In this document: piece by piece, positions 10,835-24,179 of the stretch
Numbering within the stretch: position 1 is the stretch's first letter
Layout: each line of letters opens with the position of its first letter
Source: Xiphydria camelus
Taxonomy: Eukaryota > Arthropoda > Insecta > Hymenoptera > Xiphydriidae
Reading direction: 5' to 3'
Length of the DNA stretch: 64,000 nucleotides
Assembly: GCA_963678675.1 (NCBI GenBank)
Contig: OY783200.1
Span: 3,918,501 to 3,982,500, forward strand
Position numbers and translations under genes: made by a program
The notes under the pieces: generated by a model
What the model was told of the DNA's origin: nothing
The model's database searches: none
What the model saw: only the letters and a program-made list of their open reading frames with translations

Positions 10835-13800
10835 TTATCCATCGTGTATCGTTTTACAGAGGGACTTAAGGCTAGCGAAAATCAACAATAACAGGGAGAT
10901 CCTCAGGCTCGAGCCGCCGCCGCAGGCCGTGATGTCCGACTCCAGGGGGTGCTCCGTGTAGCAACCTTTGAGCGGGCCCCGCGGCAAATCGTTGAGCGGT
11001 ATCTTGTGACAGGGTGCGTCGTCCGTCGAGTTCGTGTACTCGCGCGGATGGATCTCCGTGGGCAGCACGTTCAGACGTTTATAGCAGGTCCCGTAAGACA
11101 CGTCCACGACGACCATCAGCAGGTTCGTGTGGGACACCTGAAAGCCAACGCAGTCCTGATGGAAAAATTCGGAGATATTTGAATTTTGTTTTTGTCACTC
11201 AGTGTCAAATACTCGGTTTCATGGGCGTCCTCGACGCATGTGAAATCATCTTTCACACACCAATTCGTGAAAAGTTGCGCAGTGCGTGAAATAACCTGCG
11301 CAGTGCGTGAAATCGTCATCCTCGTATTTGACACTTAGTGACAAAAAATAGAATTCGTTATTCGGTTGTTTCGCGCCGTTTTAACGAGTGTTATTGCCGT
11401 ACTCGCTTCGCTCGTGCGGCAAACTTCACACTCGCTAGAAACAGCGCTTCACGCCCTAATAACGAAAATAACTATTTCTGACTTTCCGTAGTAATACTGG
11501 AACGTTTCAGGCATTTTCGGGAAAGTATCAGAGTTTGTCAGAGAAATGTCGGGAAATATCAGTTTTTCCTTCACACGTAAAAATTTGTTCCGAAAAATGT
11601 TCATAGAGTCAGACCAATATCTGAGAAACTGAAATTCAATTATTTCTTATAAAAATGTATGAATTTTTGTAGAAATGCTTACCGATATTTTCAGTTCTTC
11701 ATAAAATTTGCCGAATTTTACAGATTTTTCCAGATCTGACACTTTTTCGGAACTGTTTTTGTGCATGAAGGAAGAATTCATATTTTCTGGACACGGTTTT
11801 TCGACTTCTTCTGACAAACTGATACTTTTCGTAGTAATTGGAACGCTTCAGACGTTTTCAGAGAAGCATCAAAATCTGTCAAAGAAAGTTAGAGAAAGGT
11901 CGAGAAAAAGGTATCAATTTTTCTTTCGTGCGTAGAAACGTTTTTGAAATTTGTGATAAATTCAGGGGAACAGCTGACAAACTGAAATTCGGCAATTTTT
12001 AAAAAATTTATAATCAATGTAAAATAGGTACAGACATTTTCAGTTTTTCATAAGTTTTAAGGAATTTTACAGATTTTTTTAGACATCAGCCAGTGTTCGG
12101 ATTGGATATTTTCAGAAAAGTTTTTGTGCGTGAAAGAAAAACAGATATCTCCCGGACATTTTTCTAACTTTTTCTGACAAACTCCGATAGTTCCTTGAAA
12201 ATATCTGAAATGTTCCAATTACTGCAGATAATTAGGAAAAAGTTAAAGTATCTTAGTTTTCCAGAAATTCGTCAGACAAACTTTTCTATCAGGAAGGAAT
12301 TCAGAGAAATATCGACAGAGGCTATTCTACTTTTTAAGCATTCCTCGGGAGTCGTCAAATTGTTTCGCGGAGACGAACGAGTATCGAAGAGCAATTAATC
12401 GTCTTCTTGGAAGGAAATACGTAAACACGACGATTCTTTGTTTTTTTTTCTACAATTTAAAATATGAGAAATGATACATTTTAAATTTCTCGCTGCGCTT
12501 GAATTGAATATGAATGATTGCGAAAAATATATAAAGCGCAACACTTTGTAGAAAATACTGCAATGCAATTTTACCCTCTCGGCGAAGAATGGCCTCGAAC
12601 AGACGGAAGAGACGTTCGTGATGCCGCTCTCGGCGACGGATTGGTTCATGATGTAGAGCGTCCTTCTCTGGTCGCAGACGTACGACGAGCGGATCTTCTT
12701 CGGCGGCGGCGGCGGAGGCTTGGGTTCCTCCGGAGCAACCTTCGCGAGGAGCCCGGGCAGATCCACGCACTGCGCGGCGAGCCACGTCAGGCGGAAGAAG
12801 AGCCACGACAGCAGCTTCCGAACGTAATCCAGGGGATTCGTCAGGATGTCGGCGGAGCCGACGATGCTCTGCAAAAGCGGAAGAGATTTTCTAGATCGTG
12901 ATGTCTTGGATGAGACTTTATCGTGTTAAGTGAATGAGAAACCGAAGGGGAGAGGCGCGGAGATTTCTTCCGGGAAGAAAGGGCCGAAGTTGAGCCGAAG
13001 ATTTAACAAGACTGCGTTAAATTTCATAAGCAATTTCGCTTAGCAAAGAACGCTTCGTCTACGCTAAATTTTACGGCAGCAATCGGCGATATCTTCCAGG
13101 AAGAAGCAGAAGCAGAAGGTGAGTCGAAGATCTGATAAGACTGTGTTCAATTCGACAAGTAACTCCGTTCATCAAAGAATTCGCCGTTCTCTCGCTAGAT
13201 TTTACGGAAGCAATCGGCGATTTCTTCCGGGAAGAAAAGCAAAAGTTGAGTCTAATTCTGCTCGGCAAAGAACTCGTAATTCTCGCTAAATTTAACGGAA
13301 GCAATCGCGCGATTTCTTCCGGGAAGAAGAGTATTATGGAAGCAGAGACGGCGAAATGAAATCAATCGACCATTTCTTCCAGGAAGAAGAGCAGAATTAA
13401 TGGCAAAGTTACAGTCCGAGAGAATGAATAGAATTATTCCATGAAATTTTCAATCGATCGCAAAGCGAACTCACGTATGTGTAGCAGAGAGCCTGGTAGT
13501 CGTACAGCTCGACGGCCTTGAAGAGGCCCTGCAGCACCATGGAATTCATGATGGTGCCCTCGAGAATGCCGAAGAACTTCCCGATGTCGTTGTGAGCCTC
13601 GCATATGACGACGTAACCGTTCTGATCGACGAGGTAGCACTCGAAGGTGTCCGAGCGGCAGTTGAACTCGGGACTGACGGAGGTGGAAGTGATCTCGATG
13701 AATCTCTCGTAGAGCGCCTTCATCGGCATCTGGAAGCCGACGACGGCCGCCGGCGCCTCCTTGCCGCCGTCCCTGGGAAATATTCCCTGGGACGCCGTGA

Positions 13801-16800
13801 CGGTGGCGTCGACGCCCGCCGCCCACGGCACCGTCAGCGAGATGCTGTTCGGGTCGATGTTGTGCTGAAAGATGGCTCCCTTGTACCAGGGCTCGTTGAC
13901 GGCGCGCCTGTGCAGCTCGCCGAACTTGGTGCCGTTCAGCTCCTCCGGCACGTTCTCCGGGTCGAGCAGTTGCCACCTGGTGAGGCCGCTCTGGGTGGCG
14001 ACGAACCTGAGGAAGACGCGGTAACGCTCGGCCAGCTCGCTGGCCGCCCGGTCCTCGTAGACGAAGTCCTCGGTGAAGCTCCTGTTGGTCACCTTGGCGT
14101 CGAAGACCAGCAACTGCATGAGCTCCTTGTTGCAGTAGTAGTCGTCGTCGCCGAGGGTCTGCCTGCCGCAGTCCAGCTCATCCTCCTCGTCGTCCGGTGT
14201 GATCGGGTACGCCTCGTACTGGTCGGCCCATCGCCAGTCGGCGCGGCCGAGCTGCGCCAGGAAGTACAGCAGCTCCTCCTCGGTGGTGTCGAACTCGTGG
14301 TCCTCCAGGTAGTGGAAGCGACAGTAGACCCAGCCCGGGTGGACGCGCCAGTGGTCGCCGGCGAAGAAGTCGGAGACGTTGACGTGGACGTTCTGGTTTC
14401 GCCGGATCTCGTCGCCCACCTGAGCCGACGACAACTTTAGCGAAGGGAAGGACATCTTTATTTCGACGAGAACTCTCGTTTTCGCGTTCGTGTCGGATTA
14501 TCTCGAGAACGGAGGATCGCTCGAGAAAAATGTACAGAAGGAGAAATGTCCGTCGTATCGAGGGGAGGAACTTTTGTTGGAAACTTTTTTTCATAAAGTC
14601 AATATATTCGGAGATATTTGAGAAAGTATGCCGACTTCGCGTGGTAGTTTGAACGCTGATGAAGGCTTCGATTATAACGAATGCTCATTAGTGCACCTTG
14701 ATCCACGTAGTGCCGTAATTGGGTATCGTCACGGCGAGGCCGAAGGGCGTGCCCGGAAGCGGCGCGTAGAAGTAGTCGCGCTTCTCCAGCGTGACCCGGC
14801 GGTTGTCGTCGTAGTGGAGCTTCGCGAGGATGCTTTTCATACTGCCCGCCTGGTGGTCCACCAGGGCTCTGCGTAGCGCCAGGACTTCAGGTCCGGGTTG
14901 CCTTGATGATTTGTCGATTGGGAAATTCGTAAGGAAGGTAAATATTGAAATTTCGACGCTCTGGAAATTCAACCTCTTCGTTAAATATTCAGAGACGTCT
15001 TCAAGAACATCTTCAAGATCTTCTTCAAGAACGTCTTCAGGATCATCTTCAGGATCGTCTTCAAGATCCTCTTCAAGATCGTCTTCAAGAACATCTTTAA
15101 GATCTTCTTCAAGATCATTTTTAAGAATATCCTCGAGATCGTCTTCAGGGCTCGGCCACTAAATCTAAAAAGTTACCTAGGACCGGAACCGTCATCGAGG
15201 ATCTCCACCTCCGTCAGGTCGATGCTGTTGTAGTTGCGCTTCAACTCGCCGTCGTAGACCGGCCTCAGGTCCGGGTGCAGTATGACGTAGCCGTTGTTGG
15301 AGACGATGAAGGCGTAGCCGTTAACGCCGAGCTTGTACGGCAGCGTCAGCTTCTCGATGTCCTTGATGGGCACATCCGTGCCGGCGACCCCCAGTAGGTT
15401 GGCCTTTCGCGTGCGATTGTCGCTGTTGCTCTTCCTGTCGAAAGCGGGGATGCTAACGGACGTGAGGAGCCGATACTCCTGCCAGGGTGTGACGTTCACT
15501 CCGGTTGAAGTCTCCTGGTCGTCCTCGTCGTCGTCCTCCCTACCGCGCTGGCGAACATCGGACGGAAGAGATATTTGTTGAATATAACGAATTTTTTCTT
15601 CCTTTCTTATTTTAAGGGACGAGACACTTCCGCAAGTGCGAGATTATTAATTATGCTCGTGTGTGAGTGCGGGCAACTAGCGGGCGGGGGCCGTTCTATC
15701 TGGATGGCACAAAGAAAAGAAAGGGGATCACGCTCAAAATTTGGTGGTCACACGGCTACTGTAAAAAAAAAGGTGGGCAGGGGTGGAGGGGGGATGTGCT
15801 GGCTCGTTGCTACCAGAAGTCAGCGTTTCGACCCTTCTCTGCTGCATCGAGGGTGCAGGCGTATTAGACTACCGGGTGAAAAGGGAAGTCAAAGCTCTGA
15901 GGGGATTTTTTTCAAAGACCTTCACGTAGATGTCATCCTCGTTTATCCGCACGCCCTGGAGCTTAGCACGGAGATTTCTCTCGAGGCGGGACTTTTGCTC
16001 CTCGTGCTCCATCACCAGCCACAGCCACGTGGCGAGTGCCGGATTCTGATGGATTTCGGGTGGTTTCACATATTTTGGTAAGCGTAGATGCGCAGGTGTC
16101 CTCGTTACCGCGTCGAGTTGGCCCCTCTTGTCTGCGTACTCGTGGGTATCGCAGGGGACTTATCGTCACTCGCTCGGCATTTCTTTATTTTGCAATTATC
16201 TCGGAAACGGGACGAGATACGAAAAAAAAATACGGATAGAAAAATTGTTAAGAATTCAAGGCTAAATCGATTTTGTTAATCGACTTTTGCTGTGTCTCGC
16301 GTCGGTGCCGAGATAATTCGTTGGAAATTTACATTTTGAAAGTTGCGCTAGCCAACCGAGAGTGTTGATAACTTTCTTTCAACAAACGCGAACGAAAACG
16401 CGCGCCGCGTCCACGCGAGAACCTAAATCCGTCGCGAACGCGTTAAGAAACAATGTTGTGAAGACAAATTTCGTGCTTACGGGGCCGTCTAAAAATATCT
16501 TCTGGCTATATTTGCAATTATCGCTTGTCCCCCGCAACGTTTTCCAAGGCTTTCCGAAATCGTGACCGCGCGTCTATCGATTAGTCTTATCGATATCGAC
16601 GATTTCCTGGGAAAAAGTAATTTTCTTATACAGAAAATCACCGATATCATATATTTCTTGTGAGATATCGTCGATAAATCGGTCATTTTCGTATTTAGCG
16701 CGGGTACGAATACAAAAGATAGGATAGTCGAGCAGTCGATTCCAGAGAATTCGATTTTTTCGCAAAATCTTAAAGGGAAAAAAGTCAAAATTCTTAAAAC

Positions 16801-19800
16801 TCAATTTTGGACAGATCTATTCGATGTATTTTTTCATGCAGATTCCAAAAATCACAGATTTATTGAGGAAATTTCAAAAGAACATCGAAATGTCGATGAC
16901 TCCATGAAAAATACAATTTTCTTTATACAAAATTGTCGATATTTTATATTTCCATCGAGTTATTGCGAATATATCGATAATTTTCAGAATCAGTGCGAAC
17001 AAATACACAAGATAGGGTAGTCGAGTGATCGATTCCTGCGAATTCGATTTTTCGCAAAATCTTAAAGGGGAAAAAATCGAAATTCTTAAAATTCAATTCT
17101 AGATGGAACCATTCGATGTATTTTTTCGTGCTAATTCCAGAATCACAGTTTTATTGATGAAGTCTTGAAAGAACATCGAGGTATCGATGATTTTCTATGA
17201 AAAAAACTAATTTTCTTTACATAAAATTGTCGATATTTTACATTTCCTTCGAGAAATTACCGATATACCGATCATTTTTGGAATCCGCACGAAAAAAAAC
17301 CACAAGCCAGAACAGTCGAAAGTTCGTTTTCAAAAATTTCGATTTCCGGCAAAATCCTAAGGGGCAAAAATCGAAATTCTTGGAATTCAATTCTAGATAA
17401 CTATATTCCATGCCGTTTTTTATACCAATTCTAAAAATCATGGATTTATCGACGAAATTTCAAAGAAATATCAAAATACCGATGATTTTCTGCGAAACGA
17501 AAATATTTTTCCCTTATACTAACCGCATAATTTCGCTTCGAATAACTTAATTTCCTCGTCACAGGCCACGTCGTCCTGCTAAAGGAAAATGGATTCGCCC
17601 TTCCCGACCAGCGAATGCACTTTTCGCTTCGCCACCCGGTACCTAAAATATCTTCCACGGAGGGCAATGGGAGTGCGCGCGCGCGAAAAGACGATACGCT
17701 ATCCGCATGTGTCGCCGCGCGGGATCAACGCGCGCTACGAAATTCGTACGCGCGCGCGGTTCATCTCGATCTCGATCCCTCGTCCTTCCCTTCTAGCGAA
17801 ACCCGAACGCGCCTCCCCCTTACCGAGATGTCCGCGTAAGTGTGGGTCCACACGACGGGGTGCTCCTTGCCCTGCAGCACCAGCGGCCGAGCGATGACCG
17901 GAATGTACTTGAGCACCTGCTCCTGCACCTCCTCCAGGTCGTGCACGTGCGTGTAATACCCGCGATTGTCGCAGGCCATCGACTGGATCTCCCGCACCAT
18001 CGTTACTTCTCGCCCCAGCAGGTAGGTGAAGACGCGAACCGGAATGTTGGTTCGGTTCTCCACCCAGTTCCATTCGTTGAAGACCTGGACGAGACGGGGG
18101 CAAGAGAGGACTGGGTGAGGGGACTGGGTATTCCATTGAAAAAAAAAAAAACCAAAGATCCTTACAAAATCCTATAGGTAGGAGTCCCACGAAAATTCTC
18201 AGGGAAACATGATTTGTATTTAAACGGCTGATCGGTTTTAACGTAAAAAAAATATTCACATTTTTAAATGTAATTGGTAATCCGCGTGAACATATTTAAC
18301 CCTTCGTTACTCACGTGGGTTTTTGAAACATAAAGGCTCACCTTGAAAATTAACGTTTTCTTAGTGAAAAATTGAAATTTTTTAACTTTTTCTTTTATTT
18401 CAAAGCTTGAGATATTGCCTGATGATCTCAATATTTAAAAAAAAAAAGAAATTTCGTAATTTTCTAATTGAAAACGAAACTCGAAATCTCGGTACATGAG
18501 GTCTCGGTTTTCAGACGCTCAGATCTCCCTGCCGATTTTTATAAAAAAAGTAGTATAAACAATAGACTGAGACAAGTTAACAAATTGGAACAAGTTTTAT
18601 AGAAAAATATTAAATATTAAATTAATTACAGATTGTTAAAAATCACTTTTTAACTCTTCGCAGCGTTCTGTCGGATAAACAAATCGGTTTTCTCTTGCGC
18701 TTTTGGTGCCAAATTCTTTAATGAAATGTTCCCAAAAGGTACTGAAAGTGCCAACCTCGAAAAAAAAATTCTAGGCGTGGCATGCCAAAAAAGGAGGCTG
18801 GGGTGTAGCCTACACCCCACGTGAGCAACGAAGTGTTAATGATGAACGAAAAAGAAATGGTCCGAAAAAATGGTTATTCGCAGAGTTATAAGTGTATTTC
18901 TCTCTACGAGATTGTGACGTCATCGGAAAGGCAGATAGCGAGAGATTCTTACCGGACTATTATGTAGCTGCATTTCAAAATATCGTTTTCCGGCTTAGAT
19001 AAGGTGTTAAATGAAAAATTAAAAATACGGGGTAAATAATTTTGTCCAAATTTTTTCAATCTGAATAAAAGAAAATTAATGTTAAAACCGAATTCGAGAT
19101 ACCTGCCTGTTAAAATCTGAAAAGGATAAATCGGAATATATGGGATTCTATGCGCGTGTGTAGAAGCAAATAAAATCCCATAAAGATGAATGCCGTTCTA
19201 TTGGTGATAATCAATCGGTGGATATAAACGTATTTATCTTTGAGATTTTATTTTTTACATATCCATATAGAATTCAATAAATTCCGATTTAATCTTGACA
19301 ATTTTTAAAAGATGGGTATTTGGAATTGCTGTTTCGGATGCACATCATATTTCTGTAAGGAATTGTATGAGATTTCTATGGCACGCCGTTTTGTTTTTTC
19401 AATGGCACAAAAGAAATTTCGCCAAATAGTAATTATGATTCATAAAAATGAATTAAAATTATGTCACAAGATAATAATAATTCGATGAAATAAAATTATG
19501 ACGGGACATAATAAAAATTCACCGAAATATTATTATAATAAATAAAGAATCTATTTTTCATTTTACATTTAAAATTATTGACATTTAAGAAGCAAAACGG
19601 CTTGGCTTAGATTTCTAAAGTATTTTACATGGATCTATGGTTTTTTTACCGCAGGTCAGTTGGCTTAAAGTCGATCAGACATTTCTTCCGGGGGAAAAAA
19701 GTGGCGAGAGAAGCAAAGATAACATTTGAGAATGAGTTTCGTGTGATAGAATCACGTGGTAGCACTTCGTCATTTTTTCCCGGAAAGCAATGCTACACGG

Positions 19801-22800
19801 AGAAAAAACGGAACTCAGTTCTAAGTAAAAATTACGCTGTTGTAGTTAAAAGTTCCACGTGTTACTTAACAAATACTCATTGCGCATCAGATATTATTAT
19901 AAAAATAGAAAAAATTGAAATAAATAAATTGCATCATGCAAATAGTTAAAAATGTACTATAGCGTTTAAGATAATAATATTGAAATCGTCATTTCTCACT
20001 ACTAACACAATGAGTTTTACCAAATGCTTTATAAATTGATCACTTAAAATTTTTTAATTACCAATCTCTTTCAGCTTTACTATATACCAGTATTTTGTAC
20101 TCAAATATTCGAGTACAATTTCTTACAATTTGTGAGCTCAATTTTTTTCCATGTACCGCGCTCACCTCTGATAAGTTTCCGGGAACGCCGTCGGTGACGA
20201 GCATGATGAGTTGATTGCAGGGAGTGCCGGGACCGCAGCCCCGCATCTCCCTGTACATCTCGAGAAGGCTGAACGCCTTGACGAAGGCCTGAGTGAGATT
20301 GGCGACTCCCTCGGGTGAGATGTCCGCGACCGACTCCTTCATCGTGTCCAGGTTCTCCGGGGTGGCCTGGACCAGCATGTCCTTGAAGCAGGGCACCGCC
20401 TCGCGCGTCTCCTCGGCGTAAATCAGCAGCGTGACGAAATCGTTGTTCGACAGGGTGTCCAGAATCGAGTTGACGGTTCTCTTGGCTCGAAGAAGAAGAA
20501 GAGGATGGAAGCGCGTGTCGATACAACTTCGATCGCGATTTACTCATAGAAAATGGGGTTTGGGGAAAAAATGTTACAGGACTTTTCGAAAGATCGTACC
20601 GCGATCTACAAAAAAGTTCCTTACGAATATACGCGAAAAGTTCTCCGGAAGGAAGTTACCGGCCATCGAAGCGAGCTGCATTTTCCCTACGATACTTTCC
20701 AGGGTTTTTTCAAGGCTGCGATATCTCGCTATCGGTTGATCGTAGGAAAAATTATTTCCAACAAAAGTTTAGCAGCTTGAATAGTTCTACAAAATTAATT
20801 GGAAACATTTCTGCTTGCGACCGATCGATCGCGAAATACGGTGTCTTTTGTCGCGTTCATCTTCTTCCGCGGCGTAAATCTTTCACGAAAGTTCCAGCGA
20901 CCTTCGCGAAAGCCCGCCGCGTCGCGCCACGAAATCTAGGAACGTCACGCGATTCACGGACACGACGACAAAACCACGTTCGAACACATTCGTACGACAC
21001 GCACGCCCACAAAACCGCGAGAGGAAACACGTGCTGTCGTACGCATGGAGGAATTAGCTGCACCAATATAACGAAGGAGCCGCACGTTTCAGTCAGATAG
21101 AGAGGACGAGAGAGAAAGAGCAATCGGAGGTCATTGCTCAATTAGTTACGCTTCGTTCGCGCTATTTTCGGTGCGATATTTCACCATTACGTTGTCCGCG
21201 CTGCACGGTGTACACCCGTTACGAAATCCTCTGCTCTTTCTCTCCCGCTTTCCTTTTCGCAGCACCGCGCAGTGAGACAACCGATGGAAATTCCTAACGC
21301 GCAGCTAGCTGCTCGGCTTGAGATTGAAAATTGTACGTTTTCGGTCTTTTGAATAAAAATCTGTAATGAGAAACACAATCCAACAACGAGACATACCTAT
21401 GGTATACCCCATTCCCTGCATGCTGCCGCTGATATCGAGCAGCACGACCATGTCCTTACTGCAGGTGGCGGCCTCGATGAACCAGCTCCTTATCCTGCAG
21501 TCGTAGAGGTCGACATTGTCCGAGCCGTCCTTCGACTTTTCGGTCTTCCACTGCATGGCCGGGTACTGCCGGAGGATGCCGGTGCTGGAGCCGAAGTACT
21601 GCCAAGAGAGGGCCGGATCCGAGCGGTAGTTCTGCCGGAAGATCTCGTCGAGCGCCTCGGACCACTGTATCGCTTCCTTCACGCTCGGCAATTGATCGTA
21701 GATGTTGGTAGGCACGTGAACCGAGCTGAAGCTCGTGTTCACGGGGATGTTGTAGAAGTGGGAGTCGGGGGTGAGCGAGATGTCCCTGGGCGAATGAGAT
21801 TTCAAGCGTGAAATTGACCGATAAATGTCACCACCGTGATGCTACAGCGAGAATTCGTCGAATCGCGTTAAAAAAAAAAGTTGATAACATGTGGAGATCC
21901 TACTATAATTTTATGGGCGCGCATATCTCGGTCACTAATAATCGGAAGGATACGTTGTTACGTATCGTCGGACTCGTCTCAGACTCGGCTTTAATTGTGC
22001 GGCATAATCATTTATGCAGGACTCCTTCGGGAATCTCGTTTTACCTGTATATGTAGGAGTCGTTCCTCATTAGCTCCGGAATCTCCGGCGGCGTCGAATT
22101 GTTTACCAGGCTGTACTTCCCGGAGACGTAGCTGAAGTTCCCGGCGGAAGTGGCATTCCACTCCTCGGCGGCGTCTTCCGCCACCATCAGGATGCAGCGG
22201 ACCGCGTCCATCTTCCGGCGCAGCATCCGACCGACGTTCTCGCTGATTATGCTGACGAGTTCCTCGCCCGACTTGTCTTCCACTCGAGCGTTTAGCGCCT
22301 TGTATCTCTTCGATGAAACCCATAAATATTTATTCACCGATTTTTTATTCATGAGATTCGAGCGAAATCGATTTGATAAAAGTGAATATATTCACAAACA
22401 AGATCGTCGAATATCTCTAAATTTCATTGAAATTAATATTTACTTAAACCAAACAGATTTCGCTTGAATTCAATATACAGTTCGACGAATAACGGTGGAA
22501 TAAAAGTTTAACTAGATAAAAAAATTGTTTCTTTTCGCAGAACGATTTCACCGACTACACGATTGCTGGGAACATCGAATGCAACATTCGTGAACGTAAA
22601 TCAGCGAGTGTCCGCCGTTAACGCGATGCCAGCTGCTGTTTCACGAGTCATCCTCGCCCGAAGAAAAATCATATTACCGGTAGCGGAAGAAATAGAAAAA
22701 ATTATTGCCCGTGATGCATTTAAAACGTCGTATACCAGTGATAAAAATCTGCCAAGACGTTGTTTCCAAGTTTGCATCCACGGCGAGATAATCTACCCGC

Positions 22801-23036
22801 GCTTACTCGACGAAAGAACGTTTAAAAGTCCTCGGAAGACACGGAAGAAACGCAGCAGTACTCGCGCCACGTGCAACGCTCGACCGGCGGCAAATTATTT
22901 AATCGCCGGTACGCGAACGTGTAATTAAATGCCGAGGAAACGCATCAACACCGTGTCTTCCGACGCAAGAATTCACAACAAATCGACGCGGTGCTCCCAC
23001 GTGACGGAAGACACTCGATACGCGGACCTCCTTTCC

Positions 23037-23085
<49 letters not shown>

Positions 23086-23720
23086 TTCTTCATTTACATC
23101 AATTATTGTCATAATTATTATCATACCCTCCATCATCATTTTCTTCATTATTAATATTGTTCTCGTTACCTTATTACTATTGTTTACTGTCATTGTTCTT
23201 TATTATTATTATTGTTCCCGCTACTTTATTACTTTATTTCTTTATTGACATCAATTATCATTTATCATTACTACCATTCCCTTCATCATCATCTTCTTCA
23301 GTATATTATAATTGTTCCGGTTACTTTATTATTACTGTTTATTATTATTATTTTATTTTATTTATATCACCTTCAGAGCTTAACAAATGCTATTCTATTC
23401 TTATGAAACGAAGAAAAACCTCCTCCAATTTAAAGCCGCGCAGCGACGATTGACCGTGACTGCGCGATCAACTTACGGCCTTGATCTCGTCTGGCCGCGC
23501 TACCGCGTTCGCCAGGTCCCAGAGCTCGCTGCCGAGGCTATCGGCCCACTCGTCGACGCTGCGAAGAAAAATTCCATCAAACGCGGCACCGTGTGGCACC
23601 GGCATCGACATTTCCCACCTCACTCCTCCCGATATTCACTCACATTTTGGCATCTTTGGCGAGACTCGCGCCGGCTATAATTAATACGAACCAATTGCTC
23701 AGTGTGTGGCCGCGGTACAT
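10835..23720 (-). CDS. Voltage-gated calcium channel alpha2-delta subunit, gene B (complete)
   Basis: Twelve coding exons: 23720-23644, 23558-23477, 22307-22045, 21785-21397, 20485-20166, 18084-17824, 16045-15920, 15547-15177, 14901-14697, 14419-13475, 12868-12575, 11137-10835. They sum to 3,636 nt, exactly 1,212 codons with the stop, the usual size for the family. The N-terminus is a signal peptide ([20 protein letters not shown]). VWA_N follows ([11 protein letters not shown] onwards). The VWA domain has MIDAS DISGS at 258-262. Cache covers about 510-720 ([29 protein letters not shown]). A long cysteine-containing C-terminal region ends in CGGGSS plus a hydrophobic stretch ([11 protein letters not shown]), resembling a GPI signal but with a short polar tail after it. 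The donor at 15920 (GTCTTT) is the least certain junction. It lies 1.2 kb upstream of gene A on the same strand. Confidence 0.94.
11190..11473. mobile_element. Short dispersed element, copy in gene B last intron
   Basis: About 280 bp starting TTTGTCACTCAGTGTC and ending CGAAAATAACT. A closely similar copy at 60674-60943 sits inside another element, showing that it moves. It contains an internal inverted repeat (GTGTCAAATAC / GTATTTGACAC) and a hairpin around the ACTCGCTTCGCTCGTG block. The superfamily is not identified. Confidence 0.6.
11490..12350. repeat. Degenerate repeat rich in CAGAAATTTGTC-like motifs
   Basis: Several units with TTTTTGTGCGTGAAAGAAAA, TTTTTCTGACAAACT and CTGAAATGTTCCAATTACTG blocks. 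The same family is at 10550-10700, 29449-29820 and 63400-63890. It lies in the last intron of gene B. Confidence 0.55.
12950..13400. repeat. Minisatellite-like repeat in gene B intron
   Basis: Four or more degenerate units carrying ACGGAAGCAATCGGCGATTT and CTTCCGGGAAGAA, between exons 12868-12575 and 14419-13475. Confidence 0.65.
14995..15160. repeat. TTCAAGATC minisatellite in gene B intron
   Basis: A run of 12-15 bp units of the form GTCTTCAAGATC or CATCTTCAAGAT, ending 16 bp before the donor of the Cache exon at 15177. Confidence 0.7.
16590..17530. repeat. Tandem satellite, period about 290 bp, in gene B intron
   Basis: About three and a half units, each with AAAATTGTCGATATTTTATA, CGATTTTTCGCAAAATCTTAAAG and ATTCGATGTATTTTTTC-like blocks. 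The same monomer forms an array at 55840-56590. Confidence 0.75.
18300..18835. mobile_element. piggyBac-like non-autonomous element (TTAA flanks)
   Basis: It is flanked on both sides by TTAA (18296-18299 and 18836-18839). The terminal inverted repeats are CCCTTCGTTACTCACGTGGG and, inverted, CACTTCGTTGCTCACGTGGG. TTAA target duplication is the hallmark of piggyBac. No transposase is encoded in its 536 bp. It lies in a gene B intron. Confidence 0.75.
18905..19075. repeat. Dispersed repeat, inverted partner at 57998-58205
   Basis: Shares GACGTCATCGGAAAG and ACGGGGTAAATAATTTTGTC with the inverted copy in the Shox intron (ACGGGATAAATAATTTTGTC there). Confidence 0.55.
19095..19325. mobile_element. 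Small TIR element (family also at 32019-32243)
   Basis: The ends are inverted copies of one another over about 50 bp (GATACCTGCCTGTTAAAATCTG against AATACCCATCTTTTAAAAATTG, the latter read inverted, both followed by AAATCGGAAT). It is non-coding. Confidence 0.55.
20528..20665. repeat. Decayed palindromic unit in gene B intron
   Basis: Keeps the inner pair ACTTTTCGAAAGATCG / CGATCTACAAAAAAGT of the dispersed palindromic family, but the outer arms are degraded. Confidence 0.4.
23039..23081. repeat. CT microsatellite
   Basis: About 20 perfect CT dinucleotides in the second coding intron of gene B, followed by a pyrimidine- and AT-rich low-complexity stretch to about 23380. Confidence 0.95.
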
Positions 23721-24008
23721 GGCCACGAGCAACGCGGCGCGAGTCCGGGCGAACGCGCGCGCGCACACTACACACTATGCGTCCGGTGATAACTCGACGA
23801 CGCGGAAGTATATATCGAGTACCCGTAGCGCGATATCCGGCGGCCGCCGCGGTTTTTACGGGCGATTAGCGAACATCGTCTTATCTGTAAGAGCCGCGAG
23901 AGGAGGCCAGCGACACGCCGGCTGCCGTCCGGTAGCACTGCGGCGATCCGATTATTTTTGGTACGCGAGCGAGAGAGCGCGCGCGGGAGACGCGTCGGAC
24001 ACGGCGTA

Positions 24009-24016
24009 TATTTATA
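24009..24016 (-). promoter_or_regulatory. Possible TATA box upstream of alpha2-delta gene B
   Basis: On the minus strand this reads TATAAATA in a GC-rich setting, about 290 nt upstream of the gene B start codon. It would fit a 5' UTR of roughly 260 nt. This is only a motif match; no transcript evidence is available. Confidence 0.2.
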
Positions 24017-24179
24017 AAATCCGAGCCGGCGTCGCGCTTATGCTACTGCCGCCGCTGTTGTCGATACGATGAGGGAAGGTAGTGGTGTTGTGCCTGCTGT
24101 TACGGTTGCACGGCTTTCGACGCCGATGTAGAAGCGGAAGAGATGACAACGCCTGCCTAAGATATAATCGCTTGTATCT

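Noticed and set aside
13592..14440. Long plus-strand frame of 282 codons opposite gene B
   Set aside because: It is the complement of the 945-nt alpha2-delta exon. Its valine/leucine/alanine-rich composition is what antisense of a GC-rich exon gives.
22563..22928. 121-codon plus-strand frame inside a gene B intron
   Set aside because: No start context, splice support or recognisable motif. Length alone is not enough in this GC-mixed region.
23100..23450. Isoleucine/leucine/serine-rich plus-strand frames suggesting a membrane protein
   Set aside because: They are translations of a TTATTATTATT/CATCATC low-complexity tract following the CT microsatellite.
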